Shown: positions 53,711 to 61,759 of the stretch, in pieces
Numbering within the stretch: the stretch's first letter is position 1
Layout of the letters: every line of letters begins with the position of its first letter
Origin: Mycobacterium sp. 3519A
GTDB taxonomy: Bacteria; Actinomycetota; Actinomycetes; Mycobacteriales; Mycobacteriaceae
Reading direction: 5' to 3'
Assembly (NCBI RefSeq): GCF_900240945.1
Contig: NZ_OESG01000014.1
Span: 864,923 to 928,922 of the forward strand
Length of the DNA stretch: 64,000 nt
The notes under the pieces: generated by a model
Told to the model about the DNA's origin: nothing
Seen by the model: the letters and a program-made list of their open reading frames with translations, nothing else
Database searches by the model: none
Position numbers and translations under genes: made by a program

Positions 53711-54139
53711 ATGAAAGCATCGTTGGAAGTCGTCATCCTTCCCGTCGCCGATCCTGACCAGTCGCTGGCGTTCTACCGTGACCAGGTCGGCTTCGGCCTC
53801 GACGTCGACTACGCACCCGCACCGCACTTCCGCGTCATTCAGTTGACACCCGACGGGTCGGGTATCTCCATCCAATTCGGCGTCGGACTGACCGATGCGC
53901 CCGCAGGTTCGGTGCGCGGCCTCTACCTGGTGGTGTCCGACATCGTGGCAGCGAGGCGTGAACTCGGCGAGCGTGGCGTCGATGTCGGAGAACTCAGGCA
54001 CAAGGACACTCGCGGTGGCCAGTGGCAAGGCGGGTACGTCGCCGGCGTCGATCCGGACAGGACCGACTACGCCACCTTCGCCGAGTTCCGCGATCCCGAC
54101 GGCAACGGCTGGGTCATACAGGAAGTGGGACACCGATGA
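53711..54139 (+). CDS. VOC/glyoxalase-family protein
   Basis: 142 residues from ATG 53711. One VOC unit pair: LEVVILPVADPDQSLAFYRDQVGF, then FGVGLTDAPAGSVRGLYLVV and a final FRDPDGNGWVIQE, where the Glu is a metal-ligand candidate. Members are lyases, dioxygenases or binding proteins; function here unknown. Its stop overlaps the start of the decayed dehalogenase gene (ATGA), showing former operon structure. Confidence 0.8.
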   Translation: MKASLEVVILPVADPDQSLAFYRDQVGFGLDVDYAPAPHFRVIQLTPDGSGISIQFGVGLTDAPAGSVRGLYLVVSDIVAARRELGERGVDVGELRHKDTRGGQWQGGYVAGVDPDRTDYATFAEFRDPDGNGWVIQEVGHR

Positions 54140-54362
54140 CCGCGAAACCGTCGGTGGTGGTATTCGATGCCAACGAGGCCCTGATCCAACGCGATTCGCC
54201 GGCACCAGTTTTCGAGCAGATATTCGGTGACGGGCAGATGGTGCGGACGTAGTTCGGTCGGCCGAGAGCGCGGGCAACGCGCCGCAGCCAGCGTACGTGC
54301 CCGACGATCTGCCGGCGCTTGCCCGACAACTCGCTAAGGGTGCAGTCGCAGCCCCGCTGTGA
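54136..54362 (+). pseudogene. Decayed haloacid dehalogenase, internally deleted
   Basis: The first 38 residues are the N-terminus of a type II haloacid dehalogenase (VVVFDANEALIQRDS, with nucleophile Asp11, then PVFEQIFGDGQ). A TAG at 54250 stands where relatives usually have a Trp before FG; the next codons still read FGR. About 40 bases later another frame reads QPAYVPDDLPALARQLA, which resembles the C-terminus of the same family, and ends at TGA 54360. Roughly 150 residues of the middle are missing. It cannot encode a working enzyme. Its end overlaps the convergent DUF2000 gene. Confidence 0.75.
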
Positions 54363-54753
54363 TCTTGTCGACGGTCTTGCGGTCGGCACGCAGCGCGATA
54401 CCCGCCAGGTCCAGCTTCTCGCGGGGCACTGCCGCGACCGCGGTCCGGTTCGCGGTGTCGTTGGCCGTCAGAAACAGGTCGGTCGTGAACACCGTCGGCA
54501 CGACCCCGCGTGACAGGGCGCGCTCGAGCGTGCGAGCGAGTCGGATCGCGGCGGCCTCGAACACCATGACGGGCTGGCCGAACATCGGCGCGTAGCGGGT
54601 GCCGTCCGCGTCGGAGTAGTCCTCGCCGATGGCGTCGGGCGCGCTGGCCGCAACGCCGCTGGACAGGAACGCGGTCATGTTCAACTTCTGCCAGATCGGG
54701 AGGTCGTCGCGGATGACGACGACGATTTTGGTATCGAACGTTTGCTCGCTCAC
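54334..54753 (-). CDS. DUF2000-family protein
   Basis: 139 residues from GTG 54753; the frame stays open upstream across the divergent gene, but homologues begin near TKIVVVIRDDLPIWQKLN. The rest (FLSSGVAASAPDAIG, YAPMFGQPVMVFEA, FTTDLFLTANDTANR) is typical of DUF2000, which has a PTH2-like fold and no assigned activity. Divergent from an Lrp/AsnC regulator, a common pairing, so probably under its control. Confidence 0.82.
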   Translation of the reverse strand: MSEQTFDTKIVVVIRDDLPIWQKLNMTAFLSSGVAASAPDAIGEDYSDADGTRYAPMFGQPVMVFEAAAIRLARTLERALSRGVVPTVFTTDLFLTANDTANRTAVAAVPREKLDLAGIALRADRKTVDKITAGLRLHP

Positions 54754-54797
54754 AGCGATAAAAGGTATTTGAAGATAGGCTGTCGCGCCTCGGCCGT

Positions 54798-54810
54798 CGA
54801 ATATAATTCG
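54798..54810. promoter_or_regulatory. Lrp-type operator overlapping a consensus -10
   Basis: CGAAT-ATA-ATTCG inverted repeat; TATAAT at 54802-54807 lies within it, 25 bases before the Lrp GTG. Binding would block or bend that promoter, as expected for autoregulation. Confidence 0.6.
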
Positions 54811-54832
54811 GCAAATCACTGTTGGGAGCGCC

Positions 54833-55285
54833 GTGGACGAACTTGATTCGGCGATTGTCGCCGCGTTGCAGAGCGACGGTCGGCGCAGCAATCGGGACCT
54901 CGCCCAGATGCTCGGTGTCGCTCCCTCGACCACGCTGGAAAGAGTCCGCGCGCTGCGTTCGCGTGGGGTGATCACCGGCATTCACGCCAGCACCGACATG
55001 GCCAAGATGGGCAGACCGGTCAAGGGCATGGTCACCGTCCGGCTTCGCCCGCAGTCCCGCGAGGTCGTGCAAGGCTTCCGCGATTTCGTGATCGGGCTAC
55101 CGCCGACCCTGCAGGTGTTCGTCACGACCGGCCCCGAGGACCTGCTCATCCTGGTGGCTGTTGAGTCCACCGAGGCGCTGCGGGATTTCGTCCTCGACTC
55201 GCTGACCAAGCGACGAGAAGTCGCGGGTGTGCGGACCGAAGTGGTGTTCGACCACCTGCAGAATCACGTCGTCGGTTCCGCCTGA
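54833..55285 (+). CDS. Lrp/AsnC-family transcriptional regulator
   Basis: 150 residues from GTG 54833 with GGGAG upstream. N-terminal helix-turn-helix (LDSAIVAALQSDGRRSNRDL, GVAPSTTLERVRALRSRGVI) and a C-terminal RAM ligand/oligomerisation domain (VTVRLRPQSREVVQGF, VFVTTGPEDLLILVAV). These bind amino acids or related small molecules. Divergent from DUF2000 with an operator at the shared promoter region. Confidence 0.88.
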   Translation: MDELDSAIVAALQSDGRRSNRDLAQMLGVAPSTTLERVRALRSRGVITGIHASTDMAKMGRPVKGMVTVRLRPQSREVVQGFRDFVIGLPPTLQVFVTTGPEDLLILVAVESTEALRDFVLDSLTKRREVAGVRTEVVFDHLQNHVVGSA

Positions 55286-56005
55286 AACCGAAGATCGTGC
55301 CAATCGGCGACCGATCTCTGCCACGCCCGGATGTCAGGACAATCAGCTGAGCTCAGCGACGGACCACCCCCAGGTTGACCGCTCGACGAGTCCGCAGTAA
55401 GCGCGGTTCGCGCGACGCCGACGTGAGCGAGGAATCGCTCGTGGAGGTCAGCGCAATCGCCATCGTCGGCCGTGGAGGAAAGCACGGCCTCGCCGCCAGA
55501 ACGGGATCGGCGGCAGGCTGGCTAAACGCCGGCGGTCGAGGCTGACGGCGGCTGCCCGGGTGTCGAGTTCGAAAATCCATGCGCCGCAGCGGTCCGGACG
55601 CAGTTGTTGTCAACCCACTGCTGCAAGCATTTGACGCCGCCGCCGAAGAGCTACCCTGACCGGCTCCCATCCGAGAATGCGCTCTCGTCCGAAGCCGAGC
55701 ACGCGAAAACTGGTGTATGGATGGGCTATTCACAGAGGCGAGCAATGCGCTGGCCGAGTTCCGTGATCGGAGAGGAAAAAGGAGCTGGGCATCGACTGCG
55801 GCAGGCACAGTGGTGAATCTCGAATCGTTATGCCGACGGCCAGTAGTGAGATCGGCTATCCGCGTCTCGGTGAGTTGCGAAGTCCGCTGAAGCCGAGAGA
55901 AATACATGCCTGCAGTAGGCCGAGACGGTCAAAAGTACGCACATTCGTCGGCTTCTGCGTAGGCGTCTATCGGACCCGCGATTGTGATGTGTTTAGGGTG
56001 AGCCC
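55286..56005. other. 720-bp region without a supported gene
   Basis: Open frames here are short and have no family features. Near the left end AGATCG...CGATCT and ATCGG-CGA-CCGAT could form a weak hairpin after the Lrp gene, and a GCTGAGCTCAGC palindrome lies at 55346. On the plus strand the fragment DGLFTEASNALAEFRDRRG near 55718 looks protein-like but is bounded by stops, so gene decay is possible. The last 12 bases hold a leaderless promoter. Confidence 0.45.
55994..55999 (+). promoter_or_regulatory. Probable -10 box, leaderless SDR transcript
   Basis: TAGGGT, six bases, then ATG 56006; no Shine-Dalgarno sequence is present. Confidence 0.55.
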
Positions 56006-56860
56006 ATGTCGCTTTCGCAGAAGACCGTGTTCATCTCGGGCGCCAGCCGTGGTATCGGGTTGGCGATCGCCAAGCGCGCGGCCGCTGACGGCGCCAACAT
56101 CGCGCTGATCGCCAAGACCGCCGAACCGCACCCGAAGCTGCCCGGCACGGTGTACACCGCGGCCAAGGAACTGGAGCAGGCCGGCGGCCAGGCGTTGCCG
56201 ATCGTCGGCGACATCCGGGACGAGGAGTCGGTCGCGGCGGCGGTGGCGCAGACGGTCGAGCAGTTCGGCGGCATCGACATCTGTGTGAACAACGCCTCGG
56301 CGATCAACCTCGGTTCCATCAAAGAGGTGCCGCTCAAGCGCTTCGACCTGATGAACGGCATCCAGGTGCGCGGCACGTACACCGTTTCGCAGGCCTGCAT
56401 CCCACACATGATCGGCCGCGACAACCCGCACATCCTGACGCTGTCGCCACCGGTCCGGCTCGAGCCCAAATGGCTCAAACCCACGGCGTACATGATGGCC
56501 AAGTACGGAATGTCGTTGTGCGCGTTGGCCATGGCCGAGGAACTGCGGGAGGACGGCATCGCCTCGAATACGCTGTGGCCGCGCACGCTGGTGGCCACCG
56601 CGGCGGTGCAGAACCTGCTCGGCGGCGACGAGGCGATGGGCCGCGCGCGCAAGCCCGACGTGTACGCCGACGCGGCCTACGTCATCCTCAACAAACCGGC
56701 CCGCGAGTACACCGGCAACGCGCTGCTGTGCGAGGACGTCCTGCTGGATTCCGGTGTCACCGACCTCTCGGTCTACGACTGCGTGCCCGGCGGCGAGTTG
56801 GGCGTCGACCTCTGGGTCGACACCCCCAACCCACCCGGATACCAAAAGCCTTCAACGTGA
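56006..56860 (+). CDS. SDR-family oxidoreductase, HSDL2-like
   Basis: 284 residues from ATG 56006. Cofactor motif ISGASRGIG, NNAS (CVNNASAINLGS), a Ser in LTLSPPV and catalytic YMMAKYGM. The long insert after IALIAKTAEPHPKLPGTVY and the C-terminal block YDCVPGGELGVDLWVD resemble the hydroxysteroid-dehydrogenase-like protein 2 group. Substrate likely a hydroxy-acyl or lipid-type alcohol. It heads the catabolic cluster and has its own leaderless promoter. Confidence 0.86.
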   Translation: MSLSQKTVFISGASRGIGLAIAKRAAADGANIALIAKTAEPHPKLPGTVYTAAKELEQAGGQALPIVGDIRDEESVAAAVAQTVEQFGGIDICVNNASAINLGSIKEVPLKRFDLMNGIQVRGTYTVSQACIPHMIGRDNPHILTLSPPVRLEPKWLKPTAYMMAKYGMSLCALAMAEELREDGIASNTLWPRTLVATAAVQNLLGGDEAMGRARKPDVYADAAYVILNKPAREYTGNALLCEDVLLDSGVTDLSVYDCVPGGELGVDLWVDTPNPPGYQKPST

Positions 56861-56883
56861 GATCCCCACGGAGGTGGTGAGTG

Positions 56884-56912
56884 CGTCAATTGACGTAGGG
56901 ACGACACGTCAA
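56884..56912. promoter_or_regulatory. Candidate operator before the P450 gene: CGTCAA repeats
   Basis: Perfect palindrome CGTCAATTGACG at 56884-56895 and another CGTCAA at 56907-56912, in the 152-base gap before the P450 start. Probably binds the local regulator of the catabolic cluster; the protein is not in the window. Confidence 0.5.
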
Positions 56913-57012
56913 AAGGCCCTGTGCGACACACCGCGGCGGGCTTAGCCTTGGACCCGGCAGATGTCGACAGCACCATGTGGCCATGTCACCAATGACGCAG
57001 GAAGGCGCAGCG

Positions 57013-58248
57013 ATGCCGGTTGCCGAACGCAGTGCAGAAGCGCTCGCCGAGTTGATGTTCGGCGCGCCGGATCCTTTTCCGCTCTACGACGAGCTGCGCG
57101 AACTCGGAGGTGGTGTGCACCGCTTCGACCCGATCGACGCCTACTTCGTGTTCCGTTACGCTGACATCGAGCGCACAAACTCCGATCACGAGCACTTTTC
57201 CAGCGACATTTTCTGGCAGTCGCCATCGAGCCATCACAATCCGGACGACCCCGAGCACCGCCGCTTCGTCGCGTTCAATTCGCGCCTGATGGTGTTCAAG
57301 GATCCGCCCGCGCACACTCGGCTGCGTAACGCCGTGCGCGCGGGATTCACGCCGCGGGCTGTCGCGCGTTGGCGGGAGGCGGTGGAACAGACCACCGACG
57401 AATTGCTCGATCGCGTGAAGTCCGGCGAGGAAATCGATTTGGTCCGCGATTTCGCGTATGAGGTGCCCGTCGCGATAGTGGCCGCGATCCTCGGTGTACC
57501 AGCCGATGATCGGGCCAGCCTGCACAGGTGGTCGTTCAGCTTCGGATCCACTTTCGATTTCAACATCCAGGGCGAAGCGCGGGACGCGGCGATCCGAGAC
57601 AGTCTTCTGCTCATCGACTACCTGTCCGACCTGGCCGAGGACCGACGCCGCCACCCCGGTGACGACCTCACCAGCATGATCGTCAACAGTGAAGCTCACG
57701 GGGAGGCTGTTGACCCGCAAGACCTTGTGGCACAGGTCTTCTTCTTGCTCAGCGCGGGAAACGAAACCACCGCCAATCTGGTGACCAACGGATTGACGCT
57801 GCTGCTGGACCATCCCGAGGCGTGCCGGCACCTGCGTGACAACCCCGGCCAGATGCCTTCGGCTATCGAGGAGATGCTGCGTTACGACCCGCCGCTGCAC
57901 CTCACGTTTCGTCGCGCCACTCAGGACACGACCCTGGGCGACACGCATATTCCGGCAGACGCCATCGTCTACCAGGTGCTGCCGGCGGCCAACCGCGACC
58001 CACGACATTTCGTCAGGCCCAAGACCTTTGACATCGGGCGAGCGTCGAACAAACATCTGGCTTTCAACCACGGATTGCACTTCTGTGTCGGTGCGCCGCT
58101 GGCGCGGATGGAAAGCGACGTCATCTTCCGAAAGATGCTCAGTCGGTTCCCGGCCATCGAACCCGGTTCAACACCGCCGGTACGGCGAACGTCCAACGTG
58201 GCTCTCCGCGGCTGGCAATCACGCCCTGTCGTACTTCATGGCGCCTGA
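57013..58248 (+). CDS. Cytochrome P450
   Basis: 411 residues from ATG 57013, chosen because AGGAAGG is seven bases upstream; GTG 56977 would add 12 residues. I-helix SAGNETTANLVTNG, ExxR in EEMLRYD, and the heme loop FNHGLHFCVGAPLARME with heme-ligand Cys358. Soluble bacterial class; needs ferredoxin and a reductase. The FAD reductase three genes on is the likely partner, but no ferredoxin gene is visible. Probably hydroxylates the cluster substrate, which I cannot name. Confidence 0.92.
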   Translation: MPVAERSAEALAELMFGAPDPFPLYDELRELGGGVHRFDPIDAYFVFRYADIERTNSDHEHFSSDIFWQSPSSHHNPDDPEHRRFVAFNSRLMVFKDPPAHTRLRNAVRAGFTPRAVARWREAVEQTTDELLDRVKSGEEIDLVRDFAYEVPVAIVAAILGVPADDRASLHRWSFSFGSTFDFNIQGEARDAAIRDSLLLIDYLSDLAEDRRRHPGDDLTSMIVNSEAHGEAVDPQDLVAQVFFLLSAGNETTANLVTNGLTLLLDHPEACRHLRDNPGQMPSAIEEMLRYDPPLHLTFRRATQDTTLGDTHIPADAIVYQVLPAANRDPRHFVRPKTFDIGRASNKHLAFNHGLHFCVGAPLARMESDVIFRKMLSRFPAIEPGSTPPVRRTSNVALRGWQSRPVVLHGA

Positions 58249-58268
58249 CCGCGACGACCGGCCACTCA

Positions 58269-59423
58269 GTGCATAGCGATCTGCTCGAGCCCGACCACGA
58301 GGCCTTCCGGGAATCCGTTCGAGCGTTCGTGGCGCGTCACGTCGTTTCGAACATGCAGCGATGGGAGCGTCAGCGTTTTATCGACCGCGAATTGTGGCTG
58401 GCCGCTGGCGAATACGGAATGATCGGACTTGCCGTGCCCCAGGAGTACGGCGGTGGGGGCACGACCGACTACCGGTTCAGATTTGTTGTCCAGGAAGAGA
58501 TCGCTCGCGCCGGCGCCAACTCTCTTCAGGCCAGCTTCGCCGCCAACGACGACATGGCGTTGAGCTACCTTCTGCGACACGCCGACGCCGATCAGAAAGC
58601 CCGGTGGCTGCCGGGGTTCGCGACGGGAAGCACCATCGCAGCCATCGCGCTGACCGAACCCGGTGCCGGCAGCGATCTCCGCGCAATGCGCACCACGGCG
58701 ACGCAGGCCGGTGACGAATGGGTCCTCAACGGATGTAAGACCTTCATCTCGAATGGCAGTTCGTGCGACCTGGCAGTGGTTTTCGCCAAAACCGAAGCGG
58801 CGCCGGGCGTACGCGGTGGCTTCACCCTGTTCGTCGCCGAGAACGGTGTTCCCGGATTCACCAAAGGCCCAAAGCTGGACAAAGTCGGCTTGCACGCACA
58901 AGACACAGCCGAGCTGTTCTTCGACGACGTCAAGCTGCCGGCGACCTCGGTGCTCGGTGAAGTGGGATCCGGCCTGGACTACCTCAAGCAGAGTCTCCCG
59001 CTGGAAAGGCTCAGCATCGCGGTGACCGCACAGGTCTGCGCCGAGGCCGCGTTCGCCTCGACATTGAATTATGTGTCCGCACGGCAGGCCTTCGGTCGGC
59101 GCATCGGCGAATTCCAGTCAATAGGTTTCGAATTGGCACATCTCATCAGCTCAATCGAAGCCTCACGTGCCTACATCGACCGGTGCGTGCGAGAGCACAA
59201 CGCTGCGCGCCTCAGCGCTGTCGATGCGGCCAAGGCGAAGTACTGGGCAACCGAGATGCAGGCGCGGGTAATCGACAGTGGTGTGCAAATGCACGGTGGC
59301 TACGGCTACATGCTCGACTATCCCATCGCGCGTGCTTTCATCGACTCACGCGCACAGCGGATCTACGGCGGGACAAACGAGATCATGAAAGAGATCATCC
59401 ACCGCGATCTGCTATCCAAATGA
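58269..59423 (+). CDS. Acyl-CoA dehydrogenase family protein
   Basis: 384 residues from GTG 58269. The sequence shows GLAVPQEYGGGGTTD, IAALTEPGAGSDLRAM-like block (AIALTEPGAGSDLRAMRTTA), FISNGSSCDLAVVF, and the C-terminal RIYGGTNEIMKEIIHRDL. In this last motif the usual catalytic Glu of YEGT is Gly, as in several bacterial groups where the base lies elsewhere, so the exact reaction is uncertain. FAD enzyme, probably oxidising an acyl-CoA of the cluster pathway. Confidence 0.88.
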   Translation: MHSDLLEPDHEAFRESVRAFVARHVVSNMQRWERQRFIDRELWLAAGEYGMIGLAVPQEYGGGGTTDYRFRFVVQEEIARAGANSLQASFAANDDMALSYLLRHADADQKARWLPGFATGSTIAAIALTEPGAGSDLRAMRTTATQAGDEWVLNGCKTFISNGSSCDLAVVFAKTEAAPGVRGGFTLFVAENGVPGFTKGPKLDKVGLHAQDTAELFFDDVKLPATSVLGEVGSGLDYLKQSLPLERLSIAVTAQVCAEAAFASTLNYVSARQAFGRRIGEFQSIGFELAHLISSIEASRAYIDRCVREHNAARLSAVDAAKAKYWATEMQARVIDSGVQMHGGYGYMLDYPIARAFIDSRAQRIYGGTNEIMKEIIHRDLLSK

Positions 59424-59527
59424 TGCTCCCAGCATGGCAGATGGCTGGCACCACGCTGCACGTTGCTACGTCATTTGGCTTAACGGGCGTCGGTCATTCG
59501 ACCGGCGAGCGAGACGATGTCTACGTC

Positions 59528-59533
59528 TAGCGT
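59528..59533 (+). promoter_or_regulatory. Probable -10 box, leaderless flavoprotein transcript
   Basis: TAGCGT, seven bases, then ATG 59541. This explains the absence of a Shine-Dalgarno sequence and suggests an internal promoter in the cluster. Confidence 0.5.
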
Positions 59534-59540
59534 CTCATGA

Positions 59541-60827
59541 ATGGCCGATGAGTTCGTGAACGCCGTCCGATGGGATTCCGGCACGGTCTGCGCGGCTGCT
59601 TCCAGCGGCACAGTCGTCGTCGTCGGGGCCAGCGTCGCCGGCGTTGCCGCAGCTACAGCGCTACGCGACAACGGATTCCCCGGACGCGTCATCCTCGCCG
59701 ACGCGAGCGCTGAACTCCCCCACGACAAGCCAGCCCTGTCGAAGGAGATCCTGACCGGTGAACTCGACGAGGACGACATCACGCTGCTCAGCGAGCATCG
59801 AGCGCGCGATCTGGACATCGAACTCGCCCTGGGACAACCAGCGCTGCGCTTGGACCCGAAATCCAGAACGATTCGCTTGCCCGCCGGGGGACTGGCGTAC
59901 GACGCCGTCATCATCGCCACCGGTGCTGGCGCGCGCATGCCCCGGCCTTTGCGCCGACCTTCACACGTGTACACCCTGCGCGACGTCACCGATGCGCGCA
60001 TGATCGGGAAGCGGATGCGCCGGGGACAGCCCAAACTCGCCGTCGTCGGGGGAGGATTCATCGGCTGTGAGGTCGCGGCCTCAGCCTGCCGGCTTGGGTT
60101 GCAGGTCACTGTCATCGACACCGTCGACCACCTGCTTGCCCGGGCGCTGCCGCAACAGCTGGCAGCCCCCATCGAGCAGCTTCACCGAAGCCACGGAGTC
60201 GAAATTCGCTGCGGGGCAGCAGTTGTCGGCCTTTCACCCTTGCGGAAGGGGCTGGCGCTGCGTCTGAGGGACACCACCATCATCGACGCGGACATGGTCG
60301 TCGTGGGGGTCGGCGCATCGCCGAACACCAAGTGGCTGGCCCATAGCGGAGTGGCGCTCGACGACGGTGTGCTCACCGACTCGGCGATGCGAACCACCGT
60401 GCCTGGCGTATACGCCGTCGGCGATGTCGCCCGGCGCCGGGATAACCACGGCGAACGCGGTGTGCGCACCGAGCACTGGACTGCCGCTCGTGACGCGGGC
60501 CGCTTGGTTGCCGCCAATCTGGCGGCGGGCAGCGACAAGCCCTACACAAAACACAGTTATGTATGGTCCGACCAATTCGGTCACCGGCTGCAGTTGGCGG
60601 GCGACACCTGCGTAGAGACCGAATTCCTCACCGGCGGCGGGATCAATGAACCCTACGTCGCGGTCTGCAGACGCGGGGACGAGATAGCAGGCGTAGTCGC
60701 GTTCGACGATGGGGCCGGTTTCCGGCGTGCGCAGCGCTTGATCGGCACTGACCCCGCGGCGAAGTCCCCGGTACTCACGGAGAAGCGATGCACACAGCCG
60801 TTGTTGCCCATGAGGAGAAAACGATGA
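59541..60827 (+). CDS. FAD-dependent ferredoxin reductase-type flavoprotein
   Basis: 428 residues from ATG 59541. FAD motif VVVGASVAGVAAATALRDNG, NAD motif LAVVGGGFIGCEVAASACRLG, and the late VYAVGDVARR that binds FAD. This is the single-chain NAD(P)H:ferredoxin (rubredoxin, putidaredoxin) reductase layout that serves P450s and Rieske oxygenases. Its stop overlaps the start of the FAA-hydrolase gene (ATGA). Confidence 0.88.
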   Translation: MADEFVNAVRWDSGTVCAAASSGTVVVVGASVAGVAAATALRDNGFPGRVILADASAELPHDKPALSKEILTGELDEDDITLLSEHRARDLDIELALGQPALRLDPKSRTIRLPAGGLAYDAVIIATGAGARMPRPLRRPSHVYTLRDVTDARMIGKRMRRGQPKLAVVGGGFIGCEVAASACRLGLQVTVIDTVDHLLARALPQQLAAPIEQLHRSHGVEIRCGAAVVGLSPLRKGLALRLRDTTIIDADMVVVGVGASPNTKWLAHSGVALDDGVLTDSAMRTTVPGVYAVGDVARRRDNHGERGVRTEHWTAARDAGRLVAANLAAGSDKPYTKHSYVWSDQFGHRLQLAGDTCVETEFLTGGGINEPYVAVCRRGDEIAGVVAFDDGAGFRRAQRLIGTDPAAKSPVLTEKRCTQPLLPMRRKR

Positions 60828-61759
60828 AACTCGTGCGACTAAAGAACACTGAAGGCCAGCTCATTGTCGGCGCTCGTCGGCCAGATTGGTCCGTGGCCCC
60901 GTTCGCCGCATTGCCGGGCGTGGACGCGCCCCGCACCGTCGGGGAAGCCTTGGCACGCATATCCGATCTCCGCCCGGTCATGGAAGACCGTCTGGACGCC
61001 ATCGCCGCAGACCCGGAGGACGCCATTGCCCGCGGATGGCTCATCCCCGCAGCACAAGTCGAGCTACACAGCCCCGTCGGTCAGCGCGAGATGATCGTCT
61101 GCGTGGGCGGCAACTACGCCGCACACGCTGCCGAGTTCGGTGCGGCACCACCCCCGGCCCCGCCGTCATTTGTCAAGAGCGCGTCGGCGGTGATCGGCCC
61201 GGGCGAGGCCATCGTGCTGCCGGCCGCCGCGCCAGACCACGTCGACTACGAAGGCGAGATCTGCGTCGTCTTCGGCCGCACCTGCCACGCCGTCGGTGCC
61301 GAGGACGCGATGTGCTACGTCGCCGGCTACACATTGCTCAACGACGTCTCCGCGCGCGACAAGCTCGCCGCAACCCTCAACAACGACGGCGACGGCCCGC
61401 AGTGGGCGATCGTAGAAATGTTGATGGGCAAGCAGTTTCCGACTTTTGCTCCCCTGGGACCTGAAGTCGTCACCGCCGACGAAATCGCCGACCCGGCCCG
61501 CATACATCTGAAAACCACCGTCAACGGGACCGTAATGCAGGACTCGTCAACGGCAGATCTCATCGTCGACATACCCGGGCTGATTGCCGCGATGTCGCAG
61601 TACTACCTGTTTCGCCCCGGTGACCTGCTGAGCACCGGCAGCCCCGCCGGAGTCGGTGCGGGCCAAGACCCGCCCGTCTTCCTCCGGCCCGGTGACGTCG
61701 TCTCCGTGTCGGCCGACTGTATCGGCGCCTTGACCAACACCGTGCGCGCAGCCGCCTAA
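60824..61759 (+). CDS. Fumarylacetoacetate hydrolase-family protein
   Basis: 311 residues from ATG 60824, with GAGGAG upstream; ATG 60788 is in frame but inside the previous gene. The C-terminal domain has the metal-binding EGEICVVFGR (Glu-x-Glu), GYTLLNDVSARD and STGSPAGVGAGQDPP. FAA-fold enzymes hydrolyse or decarboxylate acylpyruvates and related ring-cleavage products. Its stop TAA overlaps the next ATG. Supports a degradative role for the cluster. Confidence 0.88.
   Translation: MKLVRLKNTEGQLIVGARRPDWSVAPFAALPGVDAPRTVGEALARISDLRPVMEDRLDAIAADPEDAIARGWLIPAAQVELHSPVGQREMIVCVGGNYAAHAAEFGAAPPPAPPSFVKSASAVIGPGEAIVLPAAAPDHVDYEGEICVVFGRTCHAVGAEDAMCYVAGYTLLNDVSARDKLAATLNNDGDGPQWAIVEMLMGKQFPTFAPLGPEVVTADEIADPARIHLKTTVNGTVMQDSSTADLIVDIPGLIAAMSQYYLFRPGDLLSTGSPAGVGAGQDPPVFLRPGDVVSVSADCIGALTNTVRAAA

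Noticed and set aside
55353..55907. 184-codon minus-strand frame in the gene-free region
   Set aside because: Ser/Arg/Pro-rich with no ribosome binding site or recognisable domain.
58269..59423. Acyl-CoA dehydrogenase as inactive because YEGT reads YGGT
   Set aside because: YGGTNEI is common in working bacterial acyl-CoA dehydrogenases that place the catalytic base elsewhere, so this alone does not show loss of function.
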